The notes under the pieces are model-generated. The model was not told the origin of the DNA. It worked only from the letters and a program-made list of their open reading frames with translations, and made no database searches. From Comamonas testosteroni (GTDB taxonomy: Bacteria > Pseudomonadota > Gammaproteobacteria > Burkholderiales > Burkholderiaceae_C), in assembly GCF_030505195.1 (NCBI RefSeq), contig NZ_CP129672.1, forward strand, positions 4,498,501 through 4,562,500: a stretch of DNA of 64,000 bases. The letters are read 5' to 3'. This document shows positions 1-8,852 of this stretch, in pieces. A program made the translations under genes and the position numbers. Within the stretch, counting starts at the first letter, position 1. Each line of letters begins with the position of its first letter.

Positions 1-355
1 TGAGCATCACGTCGGCAGCGCGAGAAATCAGCGTGGAGCCAATGCCGTTGGCAATCTCGGCCAGCGTTTTCATCGAGCAAGGTGCAATCACCATGCCCAG
101 TGATTTGCAGGAGCCGCTGGCAACGCAGGCGCCGATGTCCTCGTTCTTGTGAACCTGTGCCGCCAATGCAGTGACCTGAGACAGCTTGAGATCGGTTTCC
201 GCGCCCATGGTGATCAGCGCGGCGCGGCTCAGGATCAGGTGCGCATCAATGTCCGTACCCTGCAAAAGCTGTAGTAGCCTGTAGCCATAGATGAATCCGG
301 ATGCTCCGGAGATGGCCACGATCAGACGCTGACGGTTGACCTGCTGCATCTTCAT
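1..355 (-). CDS. ubiX: UbiX-like flavin prenyltransferase (partial, 5' part)
   Basis: This minus-strand gene starts at 355 (ATG) and runs off the left edge, leaving 118 codons. The visible protein has the N-terminal GASG phosphate loop (IVAISGASGFIYG), an ASGS segment, and the PCSMKTLA signature typical of UbiX/Pad1 flavoproteins. Members attach a dimethylallyl group to FMN to make the prenylated flavin used by UbiD-type decarboxylases in ubiquinone synthesis or aromatic acid decarboxylation. An in-frame ATG two codons downstream (349) is an alternative start. The start lies 17 bases from the start of the divergent DUF2390 gene, so the two share a very short control region. Whether it serves ubiquinone or a catabolic UbiD partner cannot be told from this fragment. 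Confidence 0.85.
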   Translation of the reverse strand, partial: MKMQQVNRQRLIVAISGASGFIYGYRLLQLLQGTDIDAHLILSRAALITMGAETDLKLSQVTALAAQVHKNEDIGACVASGSCKSLGMVIAPCSMKTLAEIANGIGSTLISRAADVML

Positions 356-372
356 GAAACTCTCCCAGACAT

Positions 373-783
373 ATGAAAGCCATGACCCCGGAACAGGCCT
401 GGAAGGAAATCGGTGAGCGCTATGCGGTTCCCGGTCGTGCGGCTGAGCTGCTGCTGCAGCAGGACGAGCGCGGGGTGGATGTGGTTCTGGAGCTTTTCTG
501 CGAATGCGCGCAGGCTCGTGGATTCCGGCTCGATGCCCGGGACAGGCAAGAGGCTGATGATTGCGTGCGCGATTGGCGTGCGCAGGTGGTGCAGCCACTG
601 CGTCAGGTTCGCCGTGCGCTGAAGCCCATGATGGAGCGGGTGAGCGATGCTGCGCAACTCAGAGCCCAGATTCAAGCGTCCGAGCTGCAAGCCGAACGCG
701 TGCAAGTGGCGATGCTCTGCGAGTGGCTCGATAAATACCTGGCTCGATCTGCTGCGGCGAGTGCCGCTGGCTGCAAGATCTGA
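373..783 (+). CDS. DUF2390 / TIGR02444 family protein
   Basis: A 136-residue soluble protein with no signal peptide or membrane segment. The N-terminal half fits the DUF2390 (TIGR02444) pattern: a tryptophan near the start (AWKEIGERY), then a helix with paired leucines and glutamines followed by GVDVVLELF, and a tryptophan in DCVRDWR. The rest is charged and helical and ends in a Gln/Ala-rich stretch. The biochemical role of this family is not known to me. It is divergent from ubiX with almost no spacer and is followed by about 180 bases before the LysR gene. The family assignment is from recalled motif pattern only. Confidence 0.6.
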   Translation: MKAMTPEQAWKEIGERYAVPGRAAELLLQQDERGVDVVLELFCECAQARGFRLDARDRQEADDCVRDWRAQVVQPLRQVRRALKPMMERVSDAAQLRAQIQASELQAERVQVAMLCEWLDKYLARSAAASAAGCKI

Positions 784-900
784 AGCTCCCCTTGAGAACG
801 TGAGGGTAGAGCACAGCATCCTGGCCTCCTGCTTAGGAAAACCGACCCGACGAAGCCCTTTCGTCACGGGGATGAGTCAATGCTGGCAGAAGGTGAAGCT

Positions 901-928
901 TTGTAAAACTATCGAGGGCTTATATATT
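901..928 (+). promoter_or_regulatory. Possible sigma-70 promoter for the LysR-type gene
   Basis: TTGTAA at 901-906 and TATATT at 923-928 are separated by 16 bases in an AT-rich patch just upstream of the regulator start at 962. This is a visual match only. LysR genes are often autoregulated, so an operator may overlap it. Confidence 0.35.
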
Positions 929-961
929 CATTGCTGATTCATATGATTTGGCGATAAATAT

Positions 962-1942
962 ATGTCGATTACCCTACGTCAGCTGGAAGTGTTTGTCGCG
1001 GTTTCTGAGGAGGGTAGTCTCACCAGAGCCGGTGAATCGCTGGGCTTGCCGCAGTCCAGCATCAGCACCCAACTCAAGGAACTGGAGGGGTTGCTCGGCC
1101 TCAAGCTCTTCGATCGTCACACGCGCATGCTGCGCCTGACCGAGGGCGGCATGCAGATACTGCCGCTGGCGCGCAAAACACTGGCGGATCTGGCGGCCAT
1201 GCTCGACGGCTCAGCGCAGCTCAAGACGCTGGAGAGGGGGCGGGTTTCGATTGCGGCTTCTTCCATGCAGGCGGCTCTGGTGCTTCCCCGAATGGTCAAG
1301 TTCTTCAGCGAGATGCATCCGGGCATCAAGATTGAGCTGCTCGATGTTACCCAGGACGATGTCATCCAGATGGTCAAAGGCGGTGCTGTGGATTTTGGCG
1401 TGGGTACGGCCTTTGGTGACCATGGAGATTTGTCTATGAAAACACTGTGGTCAGAACCTTTTTTTGCCGTGATGCCGCACGACCATGCTTTGGCGAAAAA
1501 AAGAAGCGTGACCTGGAAGGAGTTGCAAAAACACCCCTTGATAGGATCTCGCAAGGGAAATCCGGTGAGAACGGCGCTGGAGTTTTCTCTGGCTAGTGAA
1601 GGCGTGTCGCTGAAATACGTGCATGAAGTTGCACTGCCGTTGACCATTGTCGGTATGGTTGCAGGGGGACTGGGTGTGGGTGTTCTGACGGGCTCTACAC
1701 GCCGCCTTTCGGAGTCGATGGGGTTAGTGCTTAAGCCTATTTCCCAACCTCGAATGGAGCGAGAAGTCGTGCTAGTGCTTCATGCCGCGCGTTCACTGTC
1801 TCCTGCAGCAAAGAAGTTCAGTGACGCATTGGTGAGTTGGACGAGTCTTAAAAGATCGCGCTCTAACGAAGATGACAATGATGGCCATTGGTTCTGCAAT
1901 GTTTGCTATCAATTTGGATGCGCACTAAAGCATCAGATGTGA
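962..1942 (+). CDS. LysR-type transcriptional regulator
   Basis: A 326-residue LysR family regulator. Residues 1-60 carry the winged helix-turn-helix (TLRQLEVFVAV, then AGESLGLPQSSISTQLKELE), and about 90-295 form the periplasmic-binding-like effector domain beginning GRVSIAASSM. It would bind DNA upstream of target genes and respond to a small molecule that is not predictable here. After residue 295 the tail is odd for the family: a basic/acidic stretch and then a Cys/His-containing segment (WFCNVC), in a less GC-rich part of the sequence. Family members usually stop near 300 residues, so the tail may be a read-through of an ancestral stop. No obvious target gene lies beside it; ubiX is 600 bases away on the other strand. 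Confidence 0.85.
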   Translation: MSITLRQLEVFVAVSEEGSLTRAGESLGLPQSSISTQLKELEGLLGLKLFDRHTRMLRLTEGGMQILPLARKTLADLAAMLDGSAQLKTLERGRVSIAASSMQAALVLPRMVKFFSEMHPGIKIELLDVTQDDVIQMVKGGAVDFGVGTAFGDHGDLSMKTLWSEPFFAVMPHDHALAKKRSVTWKELQKHPLIGSRKGNPVRTALEFSLASEGVSLKYVHEVALPLTIVGMVAGGLGVGVLTGSTRRLSESMGLVLKPISQPRMEREVVLVLHAARSLSPAAKKFSDALVSWTSLKRSRSNEDDNDGHWFCNVCYQFGCALKHQM

Positions 1943-2734
1943 TTCTGACCAGAGTTTTCTACATGGTTTTCAGGGCCCTGCTGATTGCGCACGTTCCTGC
2001 CGAATCAATCAGGTACTTCCATCTTCAAGGTGTTGAGTGTGGGGTCAACTGATCAATGCAATGCAACGACTGAGGCATGAAGCAAGGGCGGTGGGTTCAC
2101 TACACAGAAGTTCAGAAAGTACGGGTGTGGTGTTGCTGAAAAGCTGGCGATAGCTTGCATGAGATCGGCAAGCAGTTGGGCTGAGCACACCTCCGTTCAC
2201 TCCATCCTGAGTGGACCGTCCATCTGCGAGACGCCGATCGCGCTTGGCGCAGTCTCTGGCAGAGAGCGAATCAACCGGCTGACACTGCGGACAGCTAACC
2301 GGGAGGTTGGCACCATCAAATCCTTGACAGCGAACCACCTGGAAGGCATCAACATGAAAAAGATTCGCGAATGTGGCTTCTTGTCGGTGATTGCTTTGAT
2401 TGACTCTGGAGGGTGTTTACGCCTTTAGTTCGACAGGGCTGCGCAAGTGATGCTCTGGAAGGCGCGTGGATGCTCGGCCTGTGTTTACGACTTTAATGAC
2501 CCAGAACATCGTTTGTGGATAGTTGATTTGCTATTTAAAAGATAGCAATTATTGTATGTGAGTATTGAAATTTGAATGTTTTTAATATTGAAAGTAAGTG
2601 CTTGATTGCGGTAATAGCTTCTATATTAGTAGCATTCTACTGACTTACCCGCAGGCAGTCGCAAACGCTACGTTGCGCTGCAGCATGGGCGCTTAAAGTG
2701 GCCGCATCAATGCATAAGCAAGGAGCAAGACATC
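1943..2734. other. Gene-free stretch with imperfect direct repeat
   Basis: No convincing gene in about 790 bases. A 15-base motif beginning GTGTTTACG occurs at 2413-2427 and again at 2481-2495 with one mismatch. The segment 2510-2640 is clearly more AT-rich than its surroundings and holds a 7-bp hairpin at 2528-2548. It may be a decayed gene or the edge of an old insertion, but nothing identifiable remains. Confidence 0.5.
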
Positions 2735-3646
2735 ATGGCAATGGATTTTCAAGGTCGTGTGGCCATCGTGACGGGGGCGGGCGGCGGTCTGGGGCGTCTG
2801 CATGCACTGGCGCTGGCCAGGCGCGGCGCCAAGGTGGTGGTCAACGATCTGGGCGGCGCGGTGGACGGCTCGGGCGGCTCGGCCACGGCGGCGCAGCAGG
2901 TGGTGGATGAAATCCGTGCGGCGGGCGGCGAGGCGATTGCCAACGCGGCCTCCGTGACCGACTTCGACGCCGTGCAGACCATGGTCAAGCAAGCCATCAC
3001 GGCCTGGGGGCGCGTGGACATTCTGGTCAACAACGCCGGTATTCTGCGCGACAAGAGCTTTGCCAAGATGGACATGGCGGACTTCCGCCTGGTCGTCGAC
3101 GTGCACCTGATGGGCGCAGCCAACTGCTGCAAGGCCGTCTGGCCCTATATGCAGGAGCAAAACTATGGTCGCATCGTGATGACGACCTCGTCCACGGGCC
3201 TCTATGGCAATTTCGGCCAGGCCAACTATGGCGCGGCAAAGCTGGCCCAGGTGGGCCTGATGCAGACGCTGGCCATCGAAGGGGCCAAACACAATATCCG
3301 GGTCAATGCGCTGGCCCCCACGGCAGCCACACGCATGACGGCGGGCCTGCTGCCCGAGCCGGTGCTGGAGGCCCTGAAGCCGGAGGCCGTGGTGCCTGCC
3401 ATGCTGGTGCTGGCGCACGAGAGCGCGCCCACGCGCACCATTGTCTGTGCCGGCGCCGGCGGTTTCGAGGCGGCGCACATCACCATGACCGAGGGTATCT
3501 ATCTGGGCATGGGCGAGACCGTCCCCGAGGAGCTGGCCGCGCGCCTGGCCGAAGTCACGGCCAGCGAGGGCCAGCAGGTGCCGGCCAGCGGCTCCGTCCA
3601 GGGACAGGTGGAAGTGGGCAAGGCCATGAAAGCGCATGGACATTGA
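2735..3646 (+). CDS. SDR-family 3-hydroxyacyl-CoA dehydrogenase (MFE-2-like)
   Basis: A 303-residue short-chain dehydrogenase. The Rossmann glycine motif is at residues 13-20 (TGAGGGLG), NNAG is at 99-102, Ser at 152-153 and the catalytic YxxxK at Tyr165/Lys169. The NDLGG segment after the second strand suggests NAD preference. The sequence, including the insert VDGSGGS and the extension after residue 220, resembles the dehydrogenase part of the multifunctional enzyme MFE-2 (17-beta-HSD type 4), without its hydratase domain. The likely job is oxidation of 3-hydroxyacyl-CoA, or of a steroid/alicyclic hydroxyl group, in beta-oxidation. A strong ribosome site (AAGGAG) lies 9-10 bases before the ATG. 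It stands alone and ends near a terminator. The exact substrate is inference. Confidence 0.8.
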   Translation: MAMDFQGRVAIVTGAGGGLGRLHALALARRGAKVVVNDLGGAVDGSGGSATAAQQVVDEIRAAGGEAIANAASVTDFDAVQTMVKQAITAWGRVDILVNNAGILRDKSFAKMDMADFRLVVDVHLMGAANCCKAVWPYMQEQNYGRIVMTTSSTGLYGNFGQANYGAAKLAQVGLMQTLAIEGAKHNIRVNALAPTAATRMTAGLLPEPVLEALKPEAVVPAMLVLAHESAPTRTIVCAGAGGFEAAHITMTEGIYLGMGETVPEELAARLAEVTASEGQQVPASGSVQGQVEVGKAMKAHGH

Positions 3647-3963
3647 TCAAGGCCAAAGTCGCCGCATTTTTTGCCCTGTACGAGCGGCAAGAGCTGCTAG
3701 CGGTTGCGATTAGCACAGCTGAAAAAAGCCCTCTTGCGAGGGCTTTTTCTGTTCTGGAGTGAGCATGTGCTCATGTCTGGGTTGCGGTTAACCTGACAAA
3801 TTTCTGGTAGAGGTCCTGGCTCTTGGCAGCACAACAGGCCGAAAAACGTGGTTAAGCGGCCAGCCGCCATCGCGTTGCGTCTTGTTTCTCTATCATTCGC
3901 CGTCTGGGCGCGATTGGGCAGACGAAGTTTGTCGTCAGCGTCTTCACTAAGAAGGTAAGAACA
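3647..3963. other. Intergenic region between SDR gene and gshA
   Basis: About 317 bases. It contains the SDR terminator at 3722-3748 and presumably the gshA promoter. A degenerate copy of the GATAGC-type intergenic motif precedes the terminator (3690-3720). No gene is supported here. Confidence 0.5.
3722..3748 (+). terminator. Rho-independent terminator after the SDR gene
   Basis: An A-run, stem GCCCTC, loop TTGC, stem GAGGGC and a run of five T's. The symmetric A and T runs let it work in both directions. Confidence 0.85.
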
Positions 3964-5490
3964 ATGAAGACATCGCAGGCCGCCGTGAATATGCCCACTG
4001 CCGAGAGGCTGCTGGGCATTCGTCGCGGCATCGAGAAAGAGGGGCTGCGGGCATTGGCTACAGGCTCGCTGGCCCTGACGCCGCACCCGGCGGAACTGGG
4101 CTCGGCTCTCACGCACCCACACATCACCACCGATTACAGCGAGTCCCAGCTGGAACTCATCACCGGCGCGCGCCTGGGGGTGGAGGAATGCCTGGACGAG
4201 CTGACCGAAGTCCATCAGTTCGTGCTGCGCAACCTCAGCGAAAGCGGCGAGCTGATGTGGAACTCCAGCATGCCCTGCCGCCTGCCCACGGACGAGACGA
4301 TTCCGTTGGGCCGCTATGGCAGTTCGCACTCGGGCCGTTCCAAGAGTGTGTACCGCATGGGTCTGGGCCACCGCTATGGCCGCCGCATGCAGACCATCTC
4401 GGGGATTCATTACAACTGGTCGCTGCCCCGAGTGAGCAGTGACCAGTACTTTGCGCTGATCCGTAACTTCCGCCGCAACGCCTTCGTGCTGCTGTATCTG
4501 TATGGCGCTTCTCCCGCGCTGTGTCCCTGCTTTGTGGAAGGGCGTGAGCATCGCCTGCAACCGCTGGGCGAGGGCAGGCATGCGCTGTACCTGCCCTATG
4601 CCACATCGTTGCGCATGGGACGCCTGGGCTATCAGAGCGATGCGCAGTCCAGCATCAATGTCAGCTACAACGGACTCGACGGCTATGCGGACTCGCTGCA
4701 TGAGGCGCTGACCCGTCCTTACCCGGCCTACGAGCAACTGGGCGTGAGGAACCCCGGTGGCGACTACAACCAGCTGGGCACGGGCCTGCTGCAGATCGAG
4801 AACGAGTTCTACGGCACCATCCGCCCCAAGCGCACCGTCAAGAGTGGTGAGCGCCCGCTTCATGCGCTGCGCGAACGCGGTGTGGAGTATGTGGAAGTGC
4901 GGCTCATGGACATCGATCCCTATGAAACCGTGGGCATTGCCGCAGCCACCATGCGCATGATCGACGTCTTCCTGCTGCACTGCCTGCACAGCGATAGCCC
5001 CGATGACACGCCTCAGGAAATTGCCGACCTCAAGCACAACCAGCATCTGGCCGCAGAGCAGGGCCGCGAGCCGGGCCTGAAGCTGGTGCGCAACGGCCAG
5101 CAGGTGCTGCTGACCGACTGGGCGCAGGATGTGCTGGAGCAGTGCCGCCCGTATGCCCAGGCATTGGACGCCGCTCACGGCACAAGCGACTACGGCGCTG
5201 CGCTGGATCAGGCTCTGGCCCGCGTGCAGGATGCGCAGTCCACGCCCTCGGCCCATGTGCTCAAGGAACTCACCGACGCCTATGACAATCGTTTCATCGA
5301 CTTCATGACCATGCAGTCCGCCAAGGCCCGCGATGCCTTGCTGGCCATGCCCTGGACGGCCGAGCAGCAGGCGCGCTACGAGCAGATGAGCCAGGAGTCG
5401 GTGACCGCGCAGCAATCCATCGAGGCTGCCGACACCATGACGTTCGAAGAATGGCGCCAGCGCTATATGGACCCGGCCAGCCTGCGCTGA
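3964..5490 (+). CDS. gshA: Glutamate-cysteine ligase
   Basis: A 508-residue gamma-glutamylcysteine synthetase of the proteobacterial (E. coli GshA) type, where the usual length is about 520. It joins glutamate and cysteine using ATP in the first, rate-limiting step of glutathione synthesis in the cytoplasm. Supporting segments are GIEKEGLR near residue 22, TTDYSESQLELIT near 57, MPCRLP near 100, the glycine/tyrosine-rich RMQTISGIHYNWS near 140 and IENEFYGTIRPKR near 280, all of the GCS family. It has its own promoter region and terminator and appears monocistronic; gshB is not in the window. Confidence 0.95.
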   Translation: MKTSQAAVNMPTAERLLGIRRGIEKEGLRALATGSLALTPHPAELGSALTHPHITTDYSESQLELITGARLGVEECLDELTEVHQFVLRNLSESGELMWNSSMPCRLPTDETIPLGRYGSSHSGRSKSVYRMGLGHRYGRRMQTISGIHYNWSLPRVSSDQYFALIRNFRRNAFVLLYLYGASPALCPCFVEGREHRLQPLGEGRHALYLPYATSLRMGRLGYQSDAQSSINVSYNGLDGYADSLHEALTRPYPAYEQLGVRNPGGDYNQLGTGLLQIENEFYGTIRPKRTVKSGERPLHALRERGVEYVEVRLMDIDPYETVGIAAATMRMIDVFLLHCLHSDSPDDTPQEIADLKHNQHLAAEQGREPGLKLVRNGQQVLLTDWAQDVLEQCRPYAQALDAAHGTSDYGAALDQALARVQDAQSTPSAHVLKELTDAYDNRFIDFMTMQSAKARDALLAMPWTAEQQARYEQMSQESVTAQQSIEAADTMTFEEWRQRYMDPASLR

Positions 5491-5501
5491 TTCTCTGAAT
5501 T

Positions 5502-5546
5502 CGATAGCTGAAAGCGCTTGTGGCCCTTGGGCTGCAAGCGCTTTTT
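5502..5546 (+). repeat. GATAGC-type intergenic element acting as gshA terminator
   Basis: The element begins GATAGCTGAAAGCGCTTG. Its inverted halves AAGCGCTTG (5512-5520) and CAAGCGCTT (5535-5543) form a 9-bp stem followed by a T-rich run, so it should stop gshA transcription. It is one of several related elements in the window (31321, 33773 and 54129 among others). Confidence 0.75.
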
Positions 5547-5645
5547 CTTTTTGAGCAAGTCGCGATGTCACGGCCTTGTCATCTGTGTTTCATATCGTAA
5601 CCATCAGCGGAGTGCTGCGCTCCGCGCTTGATCGGCGGTGTGCTC

Positions 5646-7310
5646 ATGTTGTTGAAGAAATTCCAGAATCTTTCAGTGGCTCGCAAGATGTGGGCCTTGT
5701 TCCTGGGGCTGTTGCTGTGCAATGTGCTGGTGGCGGGCGGCTTGTTCAGCTATCTGCAGAATGTGGAGCAGCGGGTCAGCGCTGCTGTTCAGGCCACGGA
5801 CAAGCGCATCAATCTTGCGCTGCGCTGGCAGGCGCTGACGCTGCAGAGCGTGGAGGCTGCGCTGGCCAGCGTGCTCTCCTCGGAAGAGCATCTGATTGCT
5901 CAGCTCTCGCAGAAAGCGCGTGGGCTGATGCAACAGGCCGGTGGTCTGCAGCAACAGGTGCAGGCCGATGCGCAGAGCGAAGTCGATCGCAGCGGCCTGG
6001 CCAGGGTGGAGCAGGAACGCAAGGCAGTGCTCGATATCTACGAGCAGGCCTATCAGGCCCGTGATCTGGGCAAGGCCTGGGAGGCGCAGAAGCTGGTAGA
6101 CGAACAACTGATCCCCGCTTCCAGGCGCTATGTCCAGGCGCAGGATGCCTTTATCGAGGCCCAGCAGCAGCAGCGCCTGGAGGCCGAGCAGCATGGCCGC
6201 GAGCAAACCGCCATCGCCAAGCGCATGGCCATGGGTGTGGGCCTGTTCATGGGTCTGGTGGGGGCATTGCTGTCGCTGGCGACGATTCGCTCCATCACCA
6301 CGCCCTTGAGCGAGGCCGTGCAGCTTGCGCAGACCATTGCGGCGGGCGATCTCAGCTATGCACCGCTGGCGACGGGGCGCAGCGACGAGCTGGGTCGGCT
6401 CATGCAGTCGCTGGCGCTGATGACGCGCCAGCTGCGCGGCCTGGTGGGTGAGGTGCAGGGCGGAGTGGAGGCCGTGGCCGCCGCATCCAGCCAGATGGCG
6501 CAGGACAACAGCGATCTCTCCGATCGCACGGCCCATGCGGCAGAGCAGCTCAAGGCCACGGTCAGCAGCATAGATAACATGGTCACCCTGGTCACCCATT
6601 CGGCCGACAGTGCGCGCCATGCCGACCAGAGCGCGCGCAGCGCCGCCGAGGCTGCGGCCAGCGGCGGCAGCGTGGTGCAGGAGGTGGTTCGCAATATGGA
6701 GCACATGGCGCAAAGCAGCCAGCAGGTGGCGGCCATTGTGGGGGTGATTGACGGCATTGCCTTCCAGACCAATATCCTGGCGCTGAATGCCGCCGTGGAA
6801 GCGGCGCGGGCAGGCACTCAGGGCCGTGGCTTTGCCGTGGTGGCGGCCGAGGTGCGCGAGCTGGCCCAGCGCAGCGCCGAAGCGGCCAAGCAGATCCGCC
6901 AGCTCATGGAGCATTCCACCAAGCAGATGAAGTCGGGACAGACATTGGCGCTGCAGGCCGGCCAGCGCATGGAGCATATCGTGCGCGATGTGCGCACGGT
7001 CAGCGGCCTGATCGCGTCGATCACCGAAGCTGCACAGGCGCAGAACCAGGGTATCGCCCAGATCAGTGAGGCGGTGCAGGCGCTTGACCACATGACCAGC
7101 CAGAACGCTGGTCTGGTGGCTGAGTCCAGCGCGGCAGCGCGCGAGCTATTTCATCAGGCGCAAAGGCTGGAGGCAGGGGCGGGGCGCTTCCGTATCGACT
7201 ATCAAGCGCTGGATAACGAGATCGCCGAGATCGCCGATATCGAGGTAGATGTCATGGAAAAAGAAGTCCATGTGCCTCGCCTGGCTGCGCTGGAAGCCGA
7301 AATGGCATGA
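5646..7310 (+). CDS. Methyl-accepting chemotaxis protein
   Basis: A 554-residue chemoreceptor. One membrane helix lies at about residues 12-35 and a second at about 190-212 (VGLFMGLVGALLSL). The periplasmic helical bundle sits between them, followed by a HAMP linker and a long cytoplasmic coiled coil. The signalling hairpin tip (GIAFQTNILALNAAVEAARAG) is intact, so it should couple to CheW/CheA and control flagellar rotation. The ATG at 5646 is preferred over a TTG at 5628 because it directly precedes the expected MLLKKFQNLSVARKM start. The ligand cannot be predicted from the four-helix-bundle sensor. No che genes are nearby. Confidence 0.93.
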   Translation: MLLKKFQNLSVARKMWALFLGLLLCNVLVAGGLFSYLQNVEQRVSAAVQATDKRINLALRWQALTLQSVEAALASVLSSEEHLIAQLSQKARGLMQQAGGLQQQVQADAQSEVDRSGLARVEQERKAVLDIYEQAYQARDLGKAWEAQKLVDEQLIPASRRYVQAQDAFIEAQQQQRLEAEQHGREQTAIAKRMAMGVGLFMGLVGALLSLATIRSITTPLSEAVQLAQTIAAGDLSYAPLATGRSDELGRLMQSLALMTRQLRGLVGEVQGGVEAVAAASSQMAQDNSDLSDRTAHAAEQLKATVSSIDNMVTLVTHSADSARHADQSARSAAEAAASGGSVVQEVVRNMEHMAQSSQQVAAIVGVIDGIAFQTNILALNAAVEAARAGTQGRGFAVVAAEVRELAQRSAEAAKQIRQLMEHSTKQMKSGQTLALQAGQRMEHIVRDVRTVSGLIASITEAAQAQNQGIAQISEAVQALDHMTSQNAGLVAESSAAARELFHQAQRLEAGAGRFRIDYQALDNEIAEIADIEVDVMEKEVHVPRLAALEAEMA

Positions 7311-7338
7311 ATCCCGAGTAGCGGGGCTCGGGTCTCGC

Positions 7339-7557
7339 TCAGGCCTCGGTCAGGACTTGGGCCGCATCCTCCAGCCAAAAAGTCAGCGCACCGTAATAAC
7401 CTTCCCAGACGCAGCCGTTGCAGCCGCGCCCGCAGCAACTCGTGGGCTCGGGCGGCGGCTGGCGCAGCTTCACCGCCACTGCTGCGGCGCGCTGCTGCCA
7501 TAGCGCAATCTGGCTGCGCGCCTGGGTCAGCGGCTGCAGCAGGGCTGTGTCGCTCAT
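7339..7557 (-). CDS. Oxidoreductase-like domain protein
   Basis: A 72-residue protein whose centre has the conserved PPPEPTSCCGRGCNGCVWEGYY signature of the oxidoreductase-like family (PF09791), with four cysteines that could bind a metal or cofactor. Function is unknown to me; the family is also found as a short domain near redox enzymes. Its ATG overlaps the stop of the upstream membrane-protein gene by four bases (ATGA), so the two are translationally coupled. Confidence 0.75.
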   Translation of the reverse strand: MSDTALLQPLTQARSQIALWQQRAAAVAVKLRQPPPEPTSCCGRGCNGCVWEGYYGALTFWLEDAAQVLTEA

Positions 7558-7778
7558 TTCTTGAAGCGAACCCAGAGAAACTGGGCGATGAATGCCAGAC
7601 CCAGAACCAGAGCAAACCAGCCCACGATATGGGACTGGGCAAACAGCTGGGCAATTCCGCTTTCAGGCTTGAACACAGGTGCCAGCAAGATGATGATGCC
7701 GATCAGTGCAATCGTCAGGCCCTTGATCAGAACTTCGTTGCGGGCTTTGGACTTTTGGGGGGCGGAGGGCAAGGGCAT
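7554..7778 (-). CDS. Small two-helix membrane protein
   Basis: A 74-residue protein with a short basic N-terminus, a first hydrophobic helix (about residues 18-37, GLTIALIGIIILLAPVF) and a second (about 50-70, HIVGWFALVLGLAFIAQFLW), ending in Lys/Arg. The topology suggests an inner-membrane protein with both ends in the cytoplasm. I do not recognise a named family. It is first in a two-gene operon with the downstream Cys-rich protein, with a four-base overlap. Confidence 0.7.
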   Translation of the reverse strand: MPLPSAPQKSKARNEVLIKGLTIALIGIIILLAPVFKPESGIAQLFAQSHIVGWFALVLGLAFIAQFLWVRFKK

Positions 7779-7901
7779 AAGCGAGCGGACAGGTCAGAAA
7801 AGCAGAGGGAGATTATCCTTGCGCGCCTGAATTCACTGACATAAAAGGGTGTTTGCGCCCATTGCGTGCTCACACCCTGCAAAAAAGAAAGATCTCCGCT
7901 T

Positions 7902-8852
7902 ATGGCCATCCAATGGTTTCCCGGTCACATGCATCTGACGCGTCAGGCCATCACGGAGCGCGTCAAGGAAATCGATGTGGTCATCGAGGTTCTGGATGCG
8001 CGCTTGCCTGGCTCCAGTGCCAACCCCTTGCTGCAGGAGATGACGGGCCACAAGCCGCGCCTGAAGATACTCAACAAGCAGGATATGGCCGATCCGGTAC
8101 AGACCAAGGCCTGGATGGACTGGTACAACGCCCAGAGCGAGACGCGCGCCATTGCGCTGGATGCCTCGGAGCCAGCTCCCACCAAGCGCCTGATCGAGCA
8201 GTGCAAGCTGCTGGCGCCCTCGCGCGGCGGTCTGGCCAAGCCCATGCGCGTGCTGATCTGCGGCGTGCCCAATGTGGGCAAGTCCACGCTGATCAACTCC
8301 ATGAGCGGCAAGACCCAGGCCAAGACCGGTAATGAGGCCGGTGTGACCAAGCTGGAGCAGCGCATCGTGCTGGCTGATGACTTCTATCTCTGGGACACGC
8401 CCGGCATGCTGTGGCCGCGCATCATCGTGGAGAAAAGCGGCTACAACCTGGCAGCCAGCGGTGCCGTGGGGCGCAATGCCTATGACGAAGACCTGGTGGC
8501 GCTGGAGCTGCTTTTGTATCTGCAAAAGCACTACGCTCCCATGCTGGAGGCGCGCTACAAGCTGGGCATCTCGGCCGAGGAGATCGCAGCATTGCACGAT
8601 GACGAGCTGCTGACGCTGATCGGCAAAAAGCGTGGTGCCGTGATGAGCGGCGGCCGCGTGAACCTGCAAAAGGCTGCCGAGCTGGTGCTGACCGACTTCC
8701 GTGATGTGAGCATAGGCCGCATCACGCTGGAGACTCCGGCCGAATTCGAGGCCTGGCTTGCCGAGGGCCAGCAAAAGGATGCGGAGCGCCAGGCCAGGAA
8801 GGACGCCCAGACCAAAGCGCGCCGAAGCGCGCGGCGCCAGCAGCAGCGTTAG
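7902..8852 (+). CDS. ylqF: Ribosome biogenesis GTPase YlqF/RbgA
   Basis: A 316-residue circularly permuted GTPase. The order of motifs is G4 (LNKQDM, near residue 64), then G1 (GVPNVGKST, near 122), then G3 (DTPGM, near 166), which is the hallmark of the YlqF/YawG family. The start MAIQWFPGHMHLTRQ is characteristic, so the ATG at 7902 is chosen over an upstream in-frame ATG. It is expected to help late assembly of the 50S ribosomal subunit. The last 30 residues are a highly basic Arg/Lys/Gln tail that may contact RNA. It is divergent from the 7554 gene. Confidence 0.93.
   Translation: MAIQWFPGHMHLTRQAITERVKEIDVVIEVLDARLPGSSANPLLQEMTGHKPRLKILNKQDMADPVQTKAWMDWYNAQSETRAIALDASEPAPTKRLIEQCKLLAPSRGGLAKPMRVLICGVPNVGKSTLINSMSGKTQAKTGNEAGVTKLEQRIVLADDFYLWDTPGMLWPRIIVEKSGYNLAASGAVGRNAYDEDLVALELLLYLQKHYAPMLEARYKLGISAEEIAALHDDELLTLIGKKRGAVMSGGRVNLQKAAELVLTDFRDVSIGRITLETPAEFEAWLAEGQQKDAERQARKDAQTKARRSARRQQQR

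Noticed and set aside
2159-2428. Possible 89-residue gene in the gene-free stretch
   Set aside because: No ribosome site, no known domain and composition unlike coding sequence of this genome.
3697-5571. 624-codon open frame on the minus strand opposite gshA
   Set aside because: It mirrors the codon bias of gshA, and its protein has no recognisable domain. The gshA reading carries clear family motifs.
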